From: an uncultured Mycoplasmataceae bacterium
GTDB taxonomy: Bacteria; Bacillota_I; Bacilli_A; Mycoplasmatales; Mycoplasmoidaceae
DNA length: 5,780 bases
NCBI GenBank assembly: GCA_947176435.1
Contig: CAMWQH010000043.1
Span: 1-5,780, forward strand
Direction of reading: 5' to 3'
Each line of letters opens with the position of its first letter. The first letter of the stretch is position 1. Below the pieces are notes generated by a model. It did not search any database and was not told the DNA's origin. It saw only the letters and a list, made by a program, of their open reading frames with translations. Shown piece by piece: positions 1 through 5,780 of this stretch. Position numbers and translations under genes: made by a program.

Positions 1-265
1 CTTTAATACAATTTGTAATTGGAGTTTCTCCAATTTCAAGTGAACCAGTTACACAACATGGAAACAAAGTCTTTCAACCACTTTTTTTCTTATTAATTTT
101 TAGTTCAGGAAGTGGTTGATACCTTAATAAAAATTTATAGTCATTTTTAACTTTCTTAAAAAGTAAAGAGGCTGTAGAATTTATATTTCGTCTTTCAGCA
201 TAAATAAAACCACGTTCTGTTTTGTATAAACTTAAATGATAATTTTTGTATAAGACTTTACTCAT
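1..265 (-). CDS. Nudix hydrolase, N-terminal part (3' end cut by window edge)
   Basis: Eighty-eight codons are visible from the ATG at 265 to the window edge; one TGA codon (74-76) reads as Trp64. The order of motifs fits Nudix hydrolases of the Mollicutes/Firmicutes type: a FIYAERR strand, a RYQPLPE segment (residues 48-54), then WKTLFPCCVTGSLE leading into the Nudix box. The box GX5EX7RE is recognisable as Gly74, Glu80 and Lys88 in the usual Arg position; the next codon begins with G, as expected for Glu. The remaining catalytic glutamates (EEXG) lie beyond the window. Nudix enzymes hydrolyse nucleoside diphosphates linked to another moiety (damaged dNTPs, ADP-ribose, NAD-like compounds, capped RNA); the substrate cannot be told here. 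The start lies 2 nt after the stop of the Abi gene with no Shine-Dalgarno sequence, so co-transcription and coupled translation are likely. The family call is fairly secure; Lys for Arg is a mild deviation. Confidence 0.72.
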
Positions 266-267
266 AA

Positions 268-1185
268 TTATTTGTTTAACTCAGAAATAATTTTTTCTTT
301 AAACTTTGGAGGAATATCCATTTTTTTAAAATAATACATAGTATTAGAAACCAATGTTTTATTAAAAGCGAAATGTTGAATCATTTCAGTTAAATTAAAT
401 GGTGAAATGTGATCAACTTTTTTATTAAAAACAAATTCATAGATATCATTTAATGATTGTGATTGGTATTTTACATTGGCATTAAAAATAACATAGTTAT
501 GAGAAATCAAATTTCTTATATGAAGAATATTTTTCATAAAATCTATAAATCCCGGTAAATGTTTTGGATACAATCCAAAATTATTAATAATCCTATTTCT
601 TACCGAATCATTAAGAGCAATAAATAACGAAAATGTTGTAGAAAAACTTCATGTTAAACACATGATGTCTAATGGACAATTTTCTCACTTTTTAATTTCA
701 TCTCTTCCAGCTCCATTGTAATAACTCTTAGTTACTGTGTTAGTTGAGCAATATTTTACTAATGAATGTAAAAACATTTTTAAAGAAAGATGGGTTTCAA
801 CATCCCTAAAGTTAGTCAATATATTTTGAGTAATATATTTTTCATTAATTTTAAATAAACATTTATCTCGTATATGAAATTGGTTAATAATTTCATACGC
901 AACATTTGTGTTTAACATTTTTTCAATTACTAAAATGTATCTCAAAATGTGATTACCTAAATCGTGATCAAATTTGTATAAATTAATTAAGTGAGATGAT
1001 GTTGCATCACTATCATAATGTTTCTTAGCAGGATTATCATAGAAGACATCACTATAGTTAGTAATTACTGTGTTGAAGTTAAAATTTTTAATATAAAAAT
1101 TAAATAATTTTTTATCATCAACAGTTAGATTATGATCAATCAAGTCTTTGATTAAATCATGAGAATTAATTATGTTTTTCATCAT
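268..1185 (-). CDS. Abi family (Abi_2 / AbiD-AbiF type, HEPN-like) protein
   Basis: This is a 305-residue protein read through two TGA tryptophans (Trp167 at 685-687, Trp179 at 649-651). Three blocks match the Abi_2 family: HLINLYKFDHDLGNHILRYI followed by an IE motif (about residues 65-89), the central WENCPLDIMCLTWSFSTTFS block (167-186) in the place of the family's P-W-x-x-E-x-L-S-x-G segment, and the C-terminal IRNLISHNYVIFN (223-235). The last contains Arg224-Asn-x3-His229, an RNxxxH motif as in HEPN ribonucleases. Abi_2 proteins were named for lactococcal abortive-infection genes (AbiD, AbiD1, AbiF); RNA cleavage is expected from the HEPN relationship but is not shown for this protein. 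The first of two adjacent ATGs (1185) is chosen because it sits where a leaderless transcript would begin. The TTG at 573 is internal, not a start. The Nudix gene follows 2 nt downstream. The family is common in mycoplasmas, so a role other than phage defence is possible. Confidence 0.75.
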
Positions 1186-1190
1186 TAGTT

Positions 1191-1196
1191 ATTATA
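1191..1196 (-). promoter_or_regulatory. -10 box for the Abi-Nudix unit; leaderless start likely
   Basis: On the minus strand this is a perfect TATAAT, with TG immediately before it. The Abi ATG begins 5 nt after it, so a transcript starting 7 nt downstream of the hexamer would begin at about the ATG itself. There is no room for a Shine-Dalgarno sequence. No convincing -35 box is seen at 1214-1219. This arrangement is inferred from sequence only. Confidence 0.5.
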
Positions 1197-1203
1197 CATT
1201 AGA

Positions 1204-1209
1204 TATAAT
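1204..1209 (+). promoter_or_regulatory. -10 box for the hydrolase-lepA operon
   Basis: This is a perfect TATAAT, 23 nt before the hydrolase ATG, predicting a start near 1216 and a leader of about 17 nt. The expected -35 position (about 1181-1186) falls over the Abi start codons and does not resemble TTGACA. AGGTG at 1227-1231 is only one base from the ATG, too close for a good ribosome binding site. Given the AT richness a chance match is possible, but the position suits it. Confidence 0.5.
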
Positions 1210-1232
1210 AGTAAATACTTAGTAGTAGGTGT

Positions 1233-1985
1233 ATGAAAAAAACTAAAACAAAAAAACAAACTAAAAACTTGATTTATATTCATGGTTTTTCTGCATCTAA
1301 AAACGATCATCCAGAATTAAAAAAACACGTAGAAGCATGTGGATATAATTTTTATAGTTTTGATTTACCTGCTCATGGTACTAATAAAAAAAACTTTAAA
1401 ATTGAAGACGTTGATTTAAATTTTTTGGTAGATTTTTGCGTAACGAAAATTAAATCTTTTAACTTGAGTGAGTTTATCATTATGGGACACTCTATGGGTG
1501 GAAGCATTACTACAATCATTGCTGGTGAACAATATTTTAAAAAAGAATTAAAAGCCATTGTTCTTGAAGCGCCTCATAACAAACGTGTTGTTATGCGTTC
1601 TCTTTATTCAACAAAAAAAGCCATTCAAACAATTAAAGAAATTTTAACTAAACAAAATAAAACCCCAACTCTTGCCACTTACTTAAAAGAAATGAAAAGT
1701 GAAAAGAATGATTATTTACCACTTTTATTTAATATTCTTAACTTGCCAGCATTAAATAGAATTCAAGCAGCCCTTGAATCAATTAGTGTTCCCACATTAT
1801 TACTTTTAGGTAATAAAGATATTTACATTCCTTTAAGGGATACTAGAGAAAATTATTCAGATCATTTAGATGATCTTGAAATACATGTCATTAAAGGTGC
1901 AGGACATTGTATTTCAATTGATCAACCTAAAGAATTTTATAAATACTTTGATGCATATCTAGAAAGAATATCTAAGAATGAATAA
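1233..1985 (+). CDS. Alpha/beta-fold hydrolase (esterase/lipase-like)
   Basis: This 250-residue cytoplasmic protein has the full set of alpha/beta-hydrolase landmarks. The oxyanion HG motif is at residues 17-18 (IYIHGFSASKND). The nucleophile elbow GHSMG (85-89) carries Ser87. The probable acid is Asp196 in LLLGNKD, and the catalytic His is His225 in GAGHCIS. The cap region between about residues 115 and 180 is Lys-rich and variable. No signal peptide or membrane segment is seen, although the first ten residues are strongly basic. Mycoplasmas carry several such genes, usually annotated as esterase, lipase or lysophospholipase; the natural substrate cannot be read from the sequence. It is the first gene of an operon and its last 8 nt overlap the lepA start, so translation of the two is probably coupled. 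It contains no Trp codon. The family call is secure, the substrate unknown. Confidence 0.88.
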   Translation: MKKTKTKKQTKNLIYIHGFSASKNDHPELKKHVEACGYNFYSFDLPAHGTNKKNFKIEDVDLNFLVDFCVTKIKSFNLSEFIIMGHSMGGSITTIIAGEQYFKKELKAIVLEAPHNKRVVMRSLYSTKKAIQTIKEILTKQNKTPTLATYLKEMKSEKNDYLPLLFNILNLPALNRIQAALESISVPTLLLLGNKDIYIPLRDTRENYSDHLDDLEIHVIKGAGHCISIDQPKEFYKYFDAYLERISKNE

Positions 1986-3777
1986 ATCTTTAGTTCGTAA
2001 TTTTAGCATTATTGCTCACATTGATCACGGTAAATCAACTTTATCTGATCGTATTATTGAAATTACGCACGGTTTAGAAAAAAGAGAAATGCAAGACCAA
2101 ATTCTTGATTCAATGGATATTGAAAGAGAAAGAGGAATTACTATAAAATTGAATGCAATTCAATTGCATTATCATTATGATAAAGATGGTAATGATTACA
2201 TCTTTCATTTAATTGATACGCCAGGACATATTGACTTTACCTATGAGGTAAGTAGAAGTTTAGCTGCTTGTGAAGGAGCATTATTAGTTGTTGATGCTTC
2301 TCAAGGAATTGAAGCACAAACATTATCAAATGTTTATCTTGCTTTAGAAAATAATCTTGAGATTATTCCTGTAATTAATAAAATTGATTTACCAACTGCA
2401 GACATTGATGTTACCAAAAAAGAAATTGAAGATTTGATTGGTTTAGACTGTTCAAATGCTCCTTGCATTTCAGCTAAAACCGGATTAAATATTGAACAAG
2501 TTATAGAATCAATCATTAATTATGTGTCATCTCCTATTGGAGATGATAGTGGTAAACTTCAAGTATTAATTTTTGATAGTTACTATGACTCTTATAAAGG
2601 AGTTATTTGTTTAATCAGAATTAAAAATGGTACTCTTAAAGTTGGCCAACACATTAAAATGATGTCTTCAGGAAAAGATTTCGTTGTTACTGAATTAGGT
2701 ATTAGAACACCTAAATCAATCAATAAAAATCAACTAGTATCTGGAGAAGTAGGATGAGTCGCTGCAAGTATCAAAACAGCAAAAGATATTAGTGTTGGAG
2801 ACACTATTACTGATTTTGATAATCCTGCAGATATGCCTCTAAAAGGCTATAAAAAAATCTTGCCAATGGTTTATTGTGGTATTTATCCAATTGATAATTC
2901 AAAATTTGATGATCTAAAAGAGGCAATGGCAAAAATTTCTTTATCAGATTCATCTTTGACTTATGAGTATGAAACTTCAAAAGCTTTAGGTTTCGGTATT
3001 CGTTGTGGTTTTCTAGGATTATTGCACATGGATGTAATCCGCGAAAGAATTCAAAGGGAATACGGAATTGATTTAATTCTTACAGCTCCAAGTGTTAAGT
3101 ATAAAGTGCTTTTAACAAACGGTGAAGAGATGATGATTGATAACCCTTCTAAATTACCAGATAGAACTTACATTAAATATATTGCAGAACCATTTGTTAA
3201 ACTTTCAATAATTACACCAGAGGAATATATTGGTGGAATTATGGACTTGTGCCACAACAGACGTGGCGAATATATTGATCTTGAATACATAGACAACATT
3301 AGAAGGAGATTAATATACGAAATTCCGTTAGGTGAAATTATTTATAACTTTTTTGATAATTTAAAAACTATCTCTCGTGGTTATGCCACAATGGATTATG
3401 AATTTACACAATATAAAAAACAAAATCTACTAAAAATAGATATTCTTTTAAATGGTACAAAAGTGGATGCTTTATCTATGATCAGTCATAGTGATTTTGC
3501 TAGAGCAAAAGGAATGAAACTTTGTGAAAAATTAAAAGAACATATTCCAAGACAACAATTTGAAATTCCAATTCAAGCAGCAATTGGTGGGAAAATTATT
3601 GCTAGAGAAAATATTAAAGCACTATATAAAAACGTTCTTGCTAAATGTTATGGTGGAGATGTTAGTCGTAAGAAAAAATTGTTGGAACAACAAAAAGAAG
3701 GTAAGAAAAAGCTTAAATTAATTGGTAACGTTTCAATACCACAAGATACATTCATCAAAATATTAAGTGATGAATAG
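1978..3777 (+). CDS. lepA: Elongation factor 4 (LepA), ribosome-associated GTPase
   Basis: The gene encodes 599 residues, the normal LepA length, once TGA at 2755-2757 is read as Trp260. GTPase motifs are all present: G1 AHIDHGKST (13-21), G2 RERGIT (50-55), G3 DTPGH (80-84) with the catalytic His84, G4 NKID (134-137) and G5 SAK (165-167). The middle carries the LepA-specific GYKKILPMVYCGIYPID and GFLGLLHMDV blocks. The C-terminal domain ends in the LepA-typical CYGGDVSRKKKLLEQQKEGK segment (within about 559-580). EF4 binds the ribosome; family work implicates it in back-translocation, recovery of stalled ribosomes under stress, and small-subunit assembly. It is expected to be cytosolic or membrane-associated. 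The ATG lies inside the end of the hydrolase gene (8-nt overlap); the only purine stretch upstream is AGAAAG at 1961-1966, 11 nt away, so coupled translation is likely. Nothing is missing or degraded. Confidence 0.97.
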
Positions 3778-3810
3778 ATGTAAATAAAACTTTACATTTT
3801 ATATTTTTTT
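3778..3810 (+). terminator. Possible weak lepA terminator overlapping operator O1
   Basis: ATGTAAA (3778-3784) can pair with TTTACAT (3791-3797) around a six-base loop, and a T-rich run follows (TTTTATATTTTTTT to 3810). The stem starts right after the lepA stop. It has only one G-C pair, so as an RNA hairpin it is weak; the same bases are better explained as a protein-binding palindrome. It may serve both roles. Confidence 0.3.
3779..3796 (+). promoter_or_regulatory. Operator-like palindrome O1 (TGTAAA-N6-TTTACA)
   Basis: The 18-bp element TGTAAATAAAACTTTACA has perfect inverted half-sites and differs from O2 (3825-3842) at one base. Its right half-site (3791-3796) is also the -35 hexamer of the promoter that drives the membrane protein/repressor unit, so a bound protein would block RNA polymerase. 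The likely ligand is the XRE-type protein encoded at 4198-4404; this is inference from position and symmetry. Confidence 0.65.
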
Positions 3811-3819
3811 GTGTATACT
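3791..3819 (+). promoter_or_regulatory. Promoter of the membrane protein/repressor unit
   Basis: The -35 box TTTACA (3791-3796, five of six to consensus) is separated by an ideal 17 bp from the -10 box TATACT (3814-3819, five of six), which is preceded by TGTG. Transcription should start at about 3826, inside operator O2, giving a leader of about 38 nt. It is the only promoter in the window with both hexamers recognisable. Confidence 0.7.
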
Positions 3820-3824
3820 ATTAA

Positions 3825-3842
3825 TGTAAAGAAAACTTTACA
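3825..3842 (+). promoter_or_regulatory. Operator-like palindrome O2 (TGTAAA-N6-TTTACA)
   Basis: This element, TGTAAAGAAAACTTTACA, is identical to O1 at 17 of 18 positions and in the same orientation. The single change (T to G) extends its symmetry to seven base pairs per arm around an AAAA centre. It covers the predicted transcription start. O1 and O2 are 46 bp apart centre to centre, bracketing the -10 box. Two matching copies around one promoter argue against chance even in AT-rich DNA. Confidence 0.68.
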
Positions 3843-3850
3843 CATATTTT

Positions 3851-3857
3851 AAAGGTG
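3851..3857 (+). promoter_or_regulatory. Shine-Dalgarno sequence of the membrane protein gene
   Basis: AAAGGTG lies 6 nt before the ATG at 3864 and fixes that start. It is the best ribosome binding site in the window; the other genes rely on overlap, leaderless starts or weak purine runs. Confidence 0.7.
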
Positions 3858-3863
3858 AAGAAA

Positions 3864-4196
3864 ATGGAAAAGAAAGAAATTTTAGAAAAAGCAAAAGCTA
3901 AACATCCGATAGGAGAAATGGAATCTAACAAGATTAACAAATCTTGTTGAATTGCTTTAATTATTGCAGCAATCTTTGCTGTAATAATGATGATTGTTGA
4001 AGGATCGCTTGGTCATTATTCAGCAATTTATGCTTTAGCTGGAACTTGTTTTGTTTGAGCATCAATCTTTTATTTCTTGCAATATTTTATTGCAAAAAGA
4101 AAATACTTGGGAATTATTCTTGGTGGAATATTAGAAGGATGTACTGGAATATTAATGGTAGTTTTATATACATTAACAAATGTTGGCATCATGTAA
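3864..4196 (+). CDS. Small three-helix membrane protein, DUF6442-like
   Basis: This 110-residue protein is easily missed because TGA codons at 3948-3950 (Trp29) and 4056-4058 (Trp65) split it under the standard code. A charged N-terminus (MEKKEILEKAKAKHPIGEME) is followed by three hydrophobic segments at about residues 28-46, 53-76 and 81-104, separated by short polar turns (IAKRK at 76-80). The N-terminal (K)EEILEKxK...GEME pattern and the three-helix plan resemble the DUF6442 family of Firmicutes as I recall it; those genes usually sit beside a small XRE regulator, as here. No catalytic residue is apparent and its function is unknown. It is first in a two-gene unit, one base before the repressor gene, behind an operator-flanked promoter. 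By analogy it could be a small transporter-like or stress-responsive membrane protein, or an immunity or sensor partner of the regulator, but nothing in the sequence decides this. Confidence 0.78.
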
Positions 4197-4197
4197 T

Positions 4198-4404
4198 ATG
4201 AAAAAGAAACTAATACTTCAAAATAACTTAAAAAAAATAAGAAATGAAAAGAACTTATCTCAACAAGAATTAGCTAATCTTGTAGGCACTACAAGACAGA
4301 CAATAATATTTATTGAAAAACAGATATTTAATCCAACCGCAAAATTAGCTCTACTGCTTTGTACAGCGCTAGATTGTAAGTTTGAAGATTTATTCTATTT
4401 TTAA
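4198..4404 (+). CDS. XRE-family helix-turn-helix transcriptional regulator
   Basis: The protein has 68 residues and consists almost wholly of one Cro/C1-type DNA-binding domain. LKKIRNEKNLSQQELANLVG (11-30) covers helices 1 and 2, TRQTIIFIEK (32-41) is the recognition helix, and FNPTAKLALLLCTALDCKFEDLFYF (44-68) is the closing part typical of the small repressors that accompany membrane proteins in Firmicutes. There is no ligand or dimerisation domain. The ATG at 4198 is chosen because it lies one base after the stop of the membrane protein gene and gives the usual start of the domain; an in-frame ATG at 4180 would add six unrelated residues (MLASCN). The gene is probably translated by coupling. 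The most economical role is repressor of its own operon through O1 and O2. The DNA-binding call is secure; the target is inferred. Confidence 0.9.
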   Translation: MKKKLILQNNLKKIRNEKNLSQQELANLVGTTRQTIIFIEKQIFNPTAKLALLLCTALDCKFEDLFYF

Positions 4405-4430
4405 AAAGTGGCTTAACCACTTTTTATTTT
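4403..4430. terminator. Shared bidirectional terminator between the repressor gene and purB
   Basis: AAAAAGTGG (4403-4411) pairs with CCACTTTTT (4417-4425) across a CTTAA loop, a 9-bp stem with a four-pair G/C-containing core. On the plus strand it runs into TTTTTATTTTT; on the minus strand the U tract is the stem's own five T residues. The hairpin overlaps the TAA of the repressor gene (4402-4404) and the TAA of purB (4424-4426), so one element ends both convergent genes. Confidence 0.75.
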
Positions 4431-5722
4431 TCTATACCAACTCTTTTGTAGATTTCATCTACATGTTTTTGGTAATACTCTAGTGTAAAGCAGCCTTCAA
4501 CATCTTGCTTTTTTAATTTAGACATTACAGTGTTGTTTTTCAACAATAGATCTTTAAATTGTTTGTTATTAAAATAAGCATCCATTGCGATAGGTTGAAC
4601 AGTATCATATGCTTGTTCACGACTAAATCCGTGAGTAATTAATTGGTTCATTACTCTTTGAGCAAAAATTACACCATTTGTCTTATAAATGTTTGCTAGC
4701 ATATTTTCTTTGAAAATTGTTAAGTTTGCTACAAGTTTAGTAAATCTTTTTAACATGTAATCTAACAAGATAGTAGCATCTGGAAGAACAATTCTTTCAG
4801 CAGATGAATGAGAGATATCTCTCTCATGTCATAAATTGATATTTTCATAACAAGTCATCATATAACCTCTAATGACTCTTGCACATCCACACATGTTTTC
4901 AGATGAAATTGGATTGCGCTTGTGTGGCATTGCAGATGAACCTTTTTGGCCAGCAGCAAAGAATTCTTCTAATTCGTGAACTTCAGTTCTTTGTAAATGT
5001 CTAATTTCAGTCGCAATCTTTTCAACTGTTGAAGCAATAACAGCAAGTGTTGCTAAGTAATAAGCATGACGATCTCTTTGAATAATTTGAGTTGAAATAT
5101 TAGCACTTGCAATATGTAATTTATTACATACATAATCTTGAACAAATGGGGAATTATTTGCAAAGTTACCAACAGCACCAGATAATTTACCTACTTCAAC
5201 ATCTTTAGCTGCTAATTTAAAACGTTTTAAATTACGTTTCATTTCTTCATATCATAAAGCATATTTAAGACCAAAAGTAGTAATATCTGCATGGATACCG
5301 TGAGTTCTACCAATACACGGTAATGTTTTATATTCATTTGCTTTTGATCTTAACACTTCCATGAAATCAGTAAGATCTTTTAATAAGATCTTATTTGCTT
5401 GTTTTAATAAATATCCATTAGCTGTATCAACAACATCAGTTGAAGTTAATCCGTAGTGAACTCATTGCTTTTCAGTACCCAACGATTCACTAACATTTCT
5501 TGTAAAAGCAATGACATCATGGTGAGTTACTTTTTCGATTTCTTCAATTCTTTTAACATTGAATTTAGCGTTAGCTCTAATTTTATCAACATCAGACTTA
5601 GGAATAATGCCTAGTTCACTTCAAGCCTCACAAGCTAAGATTTCGATTTTTAAGTAAGTTCTGAACTTGTTTTTAACAGTTCAAATGTTTTCCATTTTTT
5701 TATTTGAATAACGACTAATCAT
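4424..5722 (-). CDS. purB: Adenylosuccinate lyase
   Basis: This is a complete 432-residue PurB, continuous once five TGA codons are read as Trp (14, 34, 87, 157 and 298). It aligns with Bacillus subtilis PurB from the first residue, as I recall that sequence, without gaps through the active site. Expected active-site residues fall at matching numbers: His68 (HHDV), His89 (WVHYG), the general-acid His141 (GRTHG) and Glu275. The fumarate-lyase signature GSSAMPHKRNP (261-271) includes the flexible-loop serines. One neighbouring change is ADITTFG (145-151) where AEPTTFG is usual. The enzyme, a cytosolic homotetramer in the family, releases fumarate from adenylosuccinate to give AMP, and from SAICAR in de novo purine synthesis. 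Mycoplasmas usually lack the de novo pathway, so the IMP-to-AMP step with PurA is the likely role. The start (5722) is only 12 nt from the adapter junction, so its promoter is not in the window. Confidence 0.96.
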
Positions 5723-5734
5723 AACAAATATGAT

Positions 5735-5780
5735 CTGTCTCTTATCAACATCTCCGAGCCCACTCGACAGGCAGAAGTCG
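5735..5780 (+). other. Untrimmed Illumina Nextera adapter with i7 index (not genomic)
   Basis: From CTGTCTCTTAT (5735-5745) the sequence follows the Tn5 mosaic end and the Nextera read-2 adapter: 5735-5768 match that 34-base adapter at 30 positions, with two adjacent errors at 5746-5747 and two at 5764-5765. Bases 5769-5776 are AGGCAGAA, identical to Nextera index N703. The last four bases (GTCG) resemble an error-containing start of the flow-cell adapter (ATCTCG). The orientation is that of read-through from a short insert. The GC content here is also far above the rest of the window. The recognition is from memory of the adapter, but the agreement is too long and ordered for chance. Confidence 0.95.

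Noticed and set aside
574..687. Two separate small ORFs (268-573 and 685-1185) instead of one Abi gene
   Set aside because: The frame is open between them apart from TGA (Trp167, Trp179), and the joining segment holds the central Abi_2 block; the TTG at 573 is an internal Leu codon.
1373..1558. Minus-strand ORF inside the hydrolase gene
   Set aside because: It is an antisense shadow of a clearly conserved gene, with no ribosome binding site or recognisable motif.
2334..2516. Minus-strand ORF inside lepA
   Set aside because: It is an antisense shadow of the G4-G5 region of the GTPase domain, with no independent support.
2755..2757. Apparent in-frame stop splitting lepA into two ORFs
   Set aside because: The reading frame is unchanged across TGA and the LepA sequence continues without a gap; it is Trp260 under code 4.
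4180..4197. Earlier ATG start for the XRE regulator
   Set aside because: It would overlap the end of the membrane protein gene by 17 nt and add MLASCN, which is not part of the domain; the ATG at 4198 directly after the stop fits better.
4829..5683. purB looking like several broken fragments (a pseudogene)
   Set aside because: All five interruptions are TGA codons at Trp positions and the joined 432-residue protein has every expected active-site residue.
1..5734. tRNA, rRNA, CRISPR array or riboswitch
   Set aside because: I saw no cloverleaf-like sequence, no regularly spaced repeat array and no leader long enough for a riboswitch; all intergenic gaps are under 90 nt.
5735..5753. A Tn5-like transposon end
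   Set aside because: The match is to the synthetic mosaic end used in library kits and is followed by adapter and index sequence; natural Tn5 outside and inside ends differ and no transposase is present.

Overview
The window is a low-GC Mollicutes (Mycoplasma sensu lato) fragment. The firmest evidence is the genetic code. Every tryptophan in the genes I can read is encoded by TGA (11 of 11: one in the Nudix gene, two in the Abi gene, one in lepA, two in the small membrane protein, five in purB), and I found no in-frame TGG. Under the standard code, lepA, purB and the Abi gene look broken; under code 4 all three are intact and of normal family length. I cannot name the species.

Layout, left to right. 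The minus strand from 1185 to the window start carries an Abi_2-type (HEPN-like) protein followed 2 nt later by the N-terminal part of a Nudix hydrolase that runs off the edge. A 47-nt gap holds two overlapping divergent promoters. On the plus strand an alpha/beta hydrolase (1233-1985) overlaps lepA/EF4 (1978-3777) by 8 nt. An 86-nt gap then holds a well-formed promoter bracketed by two nearly identical 18-bp palindromes. This promoter drives a two-gene unit: a 110-residue, three-helix membrane protein (DUF6442-like, 3864-4196) and a 68-residue XRE-type repressor (4198-4404). A short hairpin shared with the convergent purB (4424-5722, minus) closes the unit. purB is complete, but only 12 nt of native sequence precede its start.

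The last 46 bases (5735-5780) are not genomic. They match the Illumina Nextera transposase/read-2 adapter with a few errors, followed by a perfect 8-base i7 index. The genuine contig ends at about 5734.

The housekeeping content is ordinary (EF4 for ribosome quality control or assembly, PurB for AMP synthesis). The two parts that deserve attention are the membrane protein/repressor unit with its twin operators, which looks like a self-contained autoregulated module of unknown purpose, and the Abi-Nudix pair, a possible defence or RNA/nucleotide-stress unit. Neither can be assigned a proven function from sequence alone.
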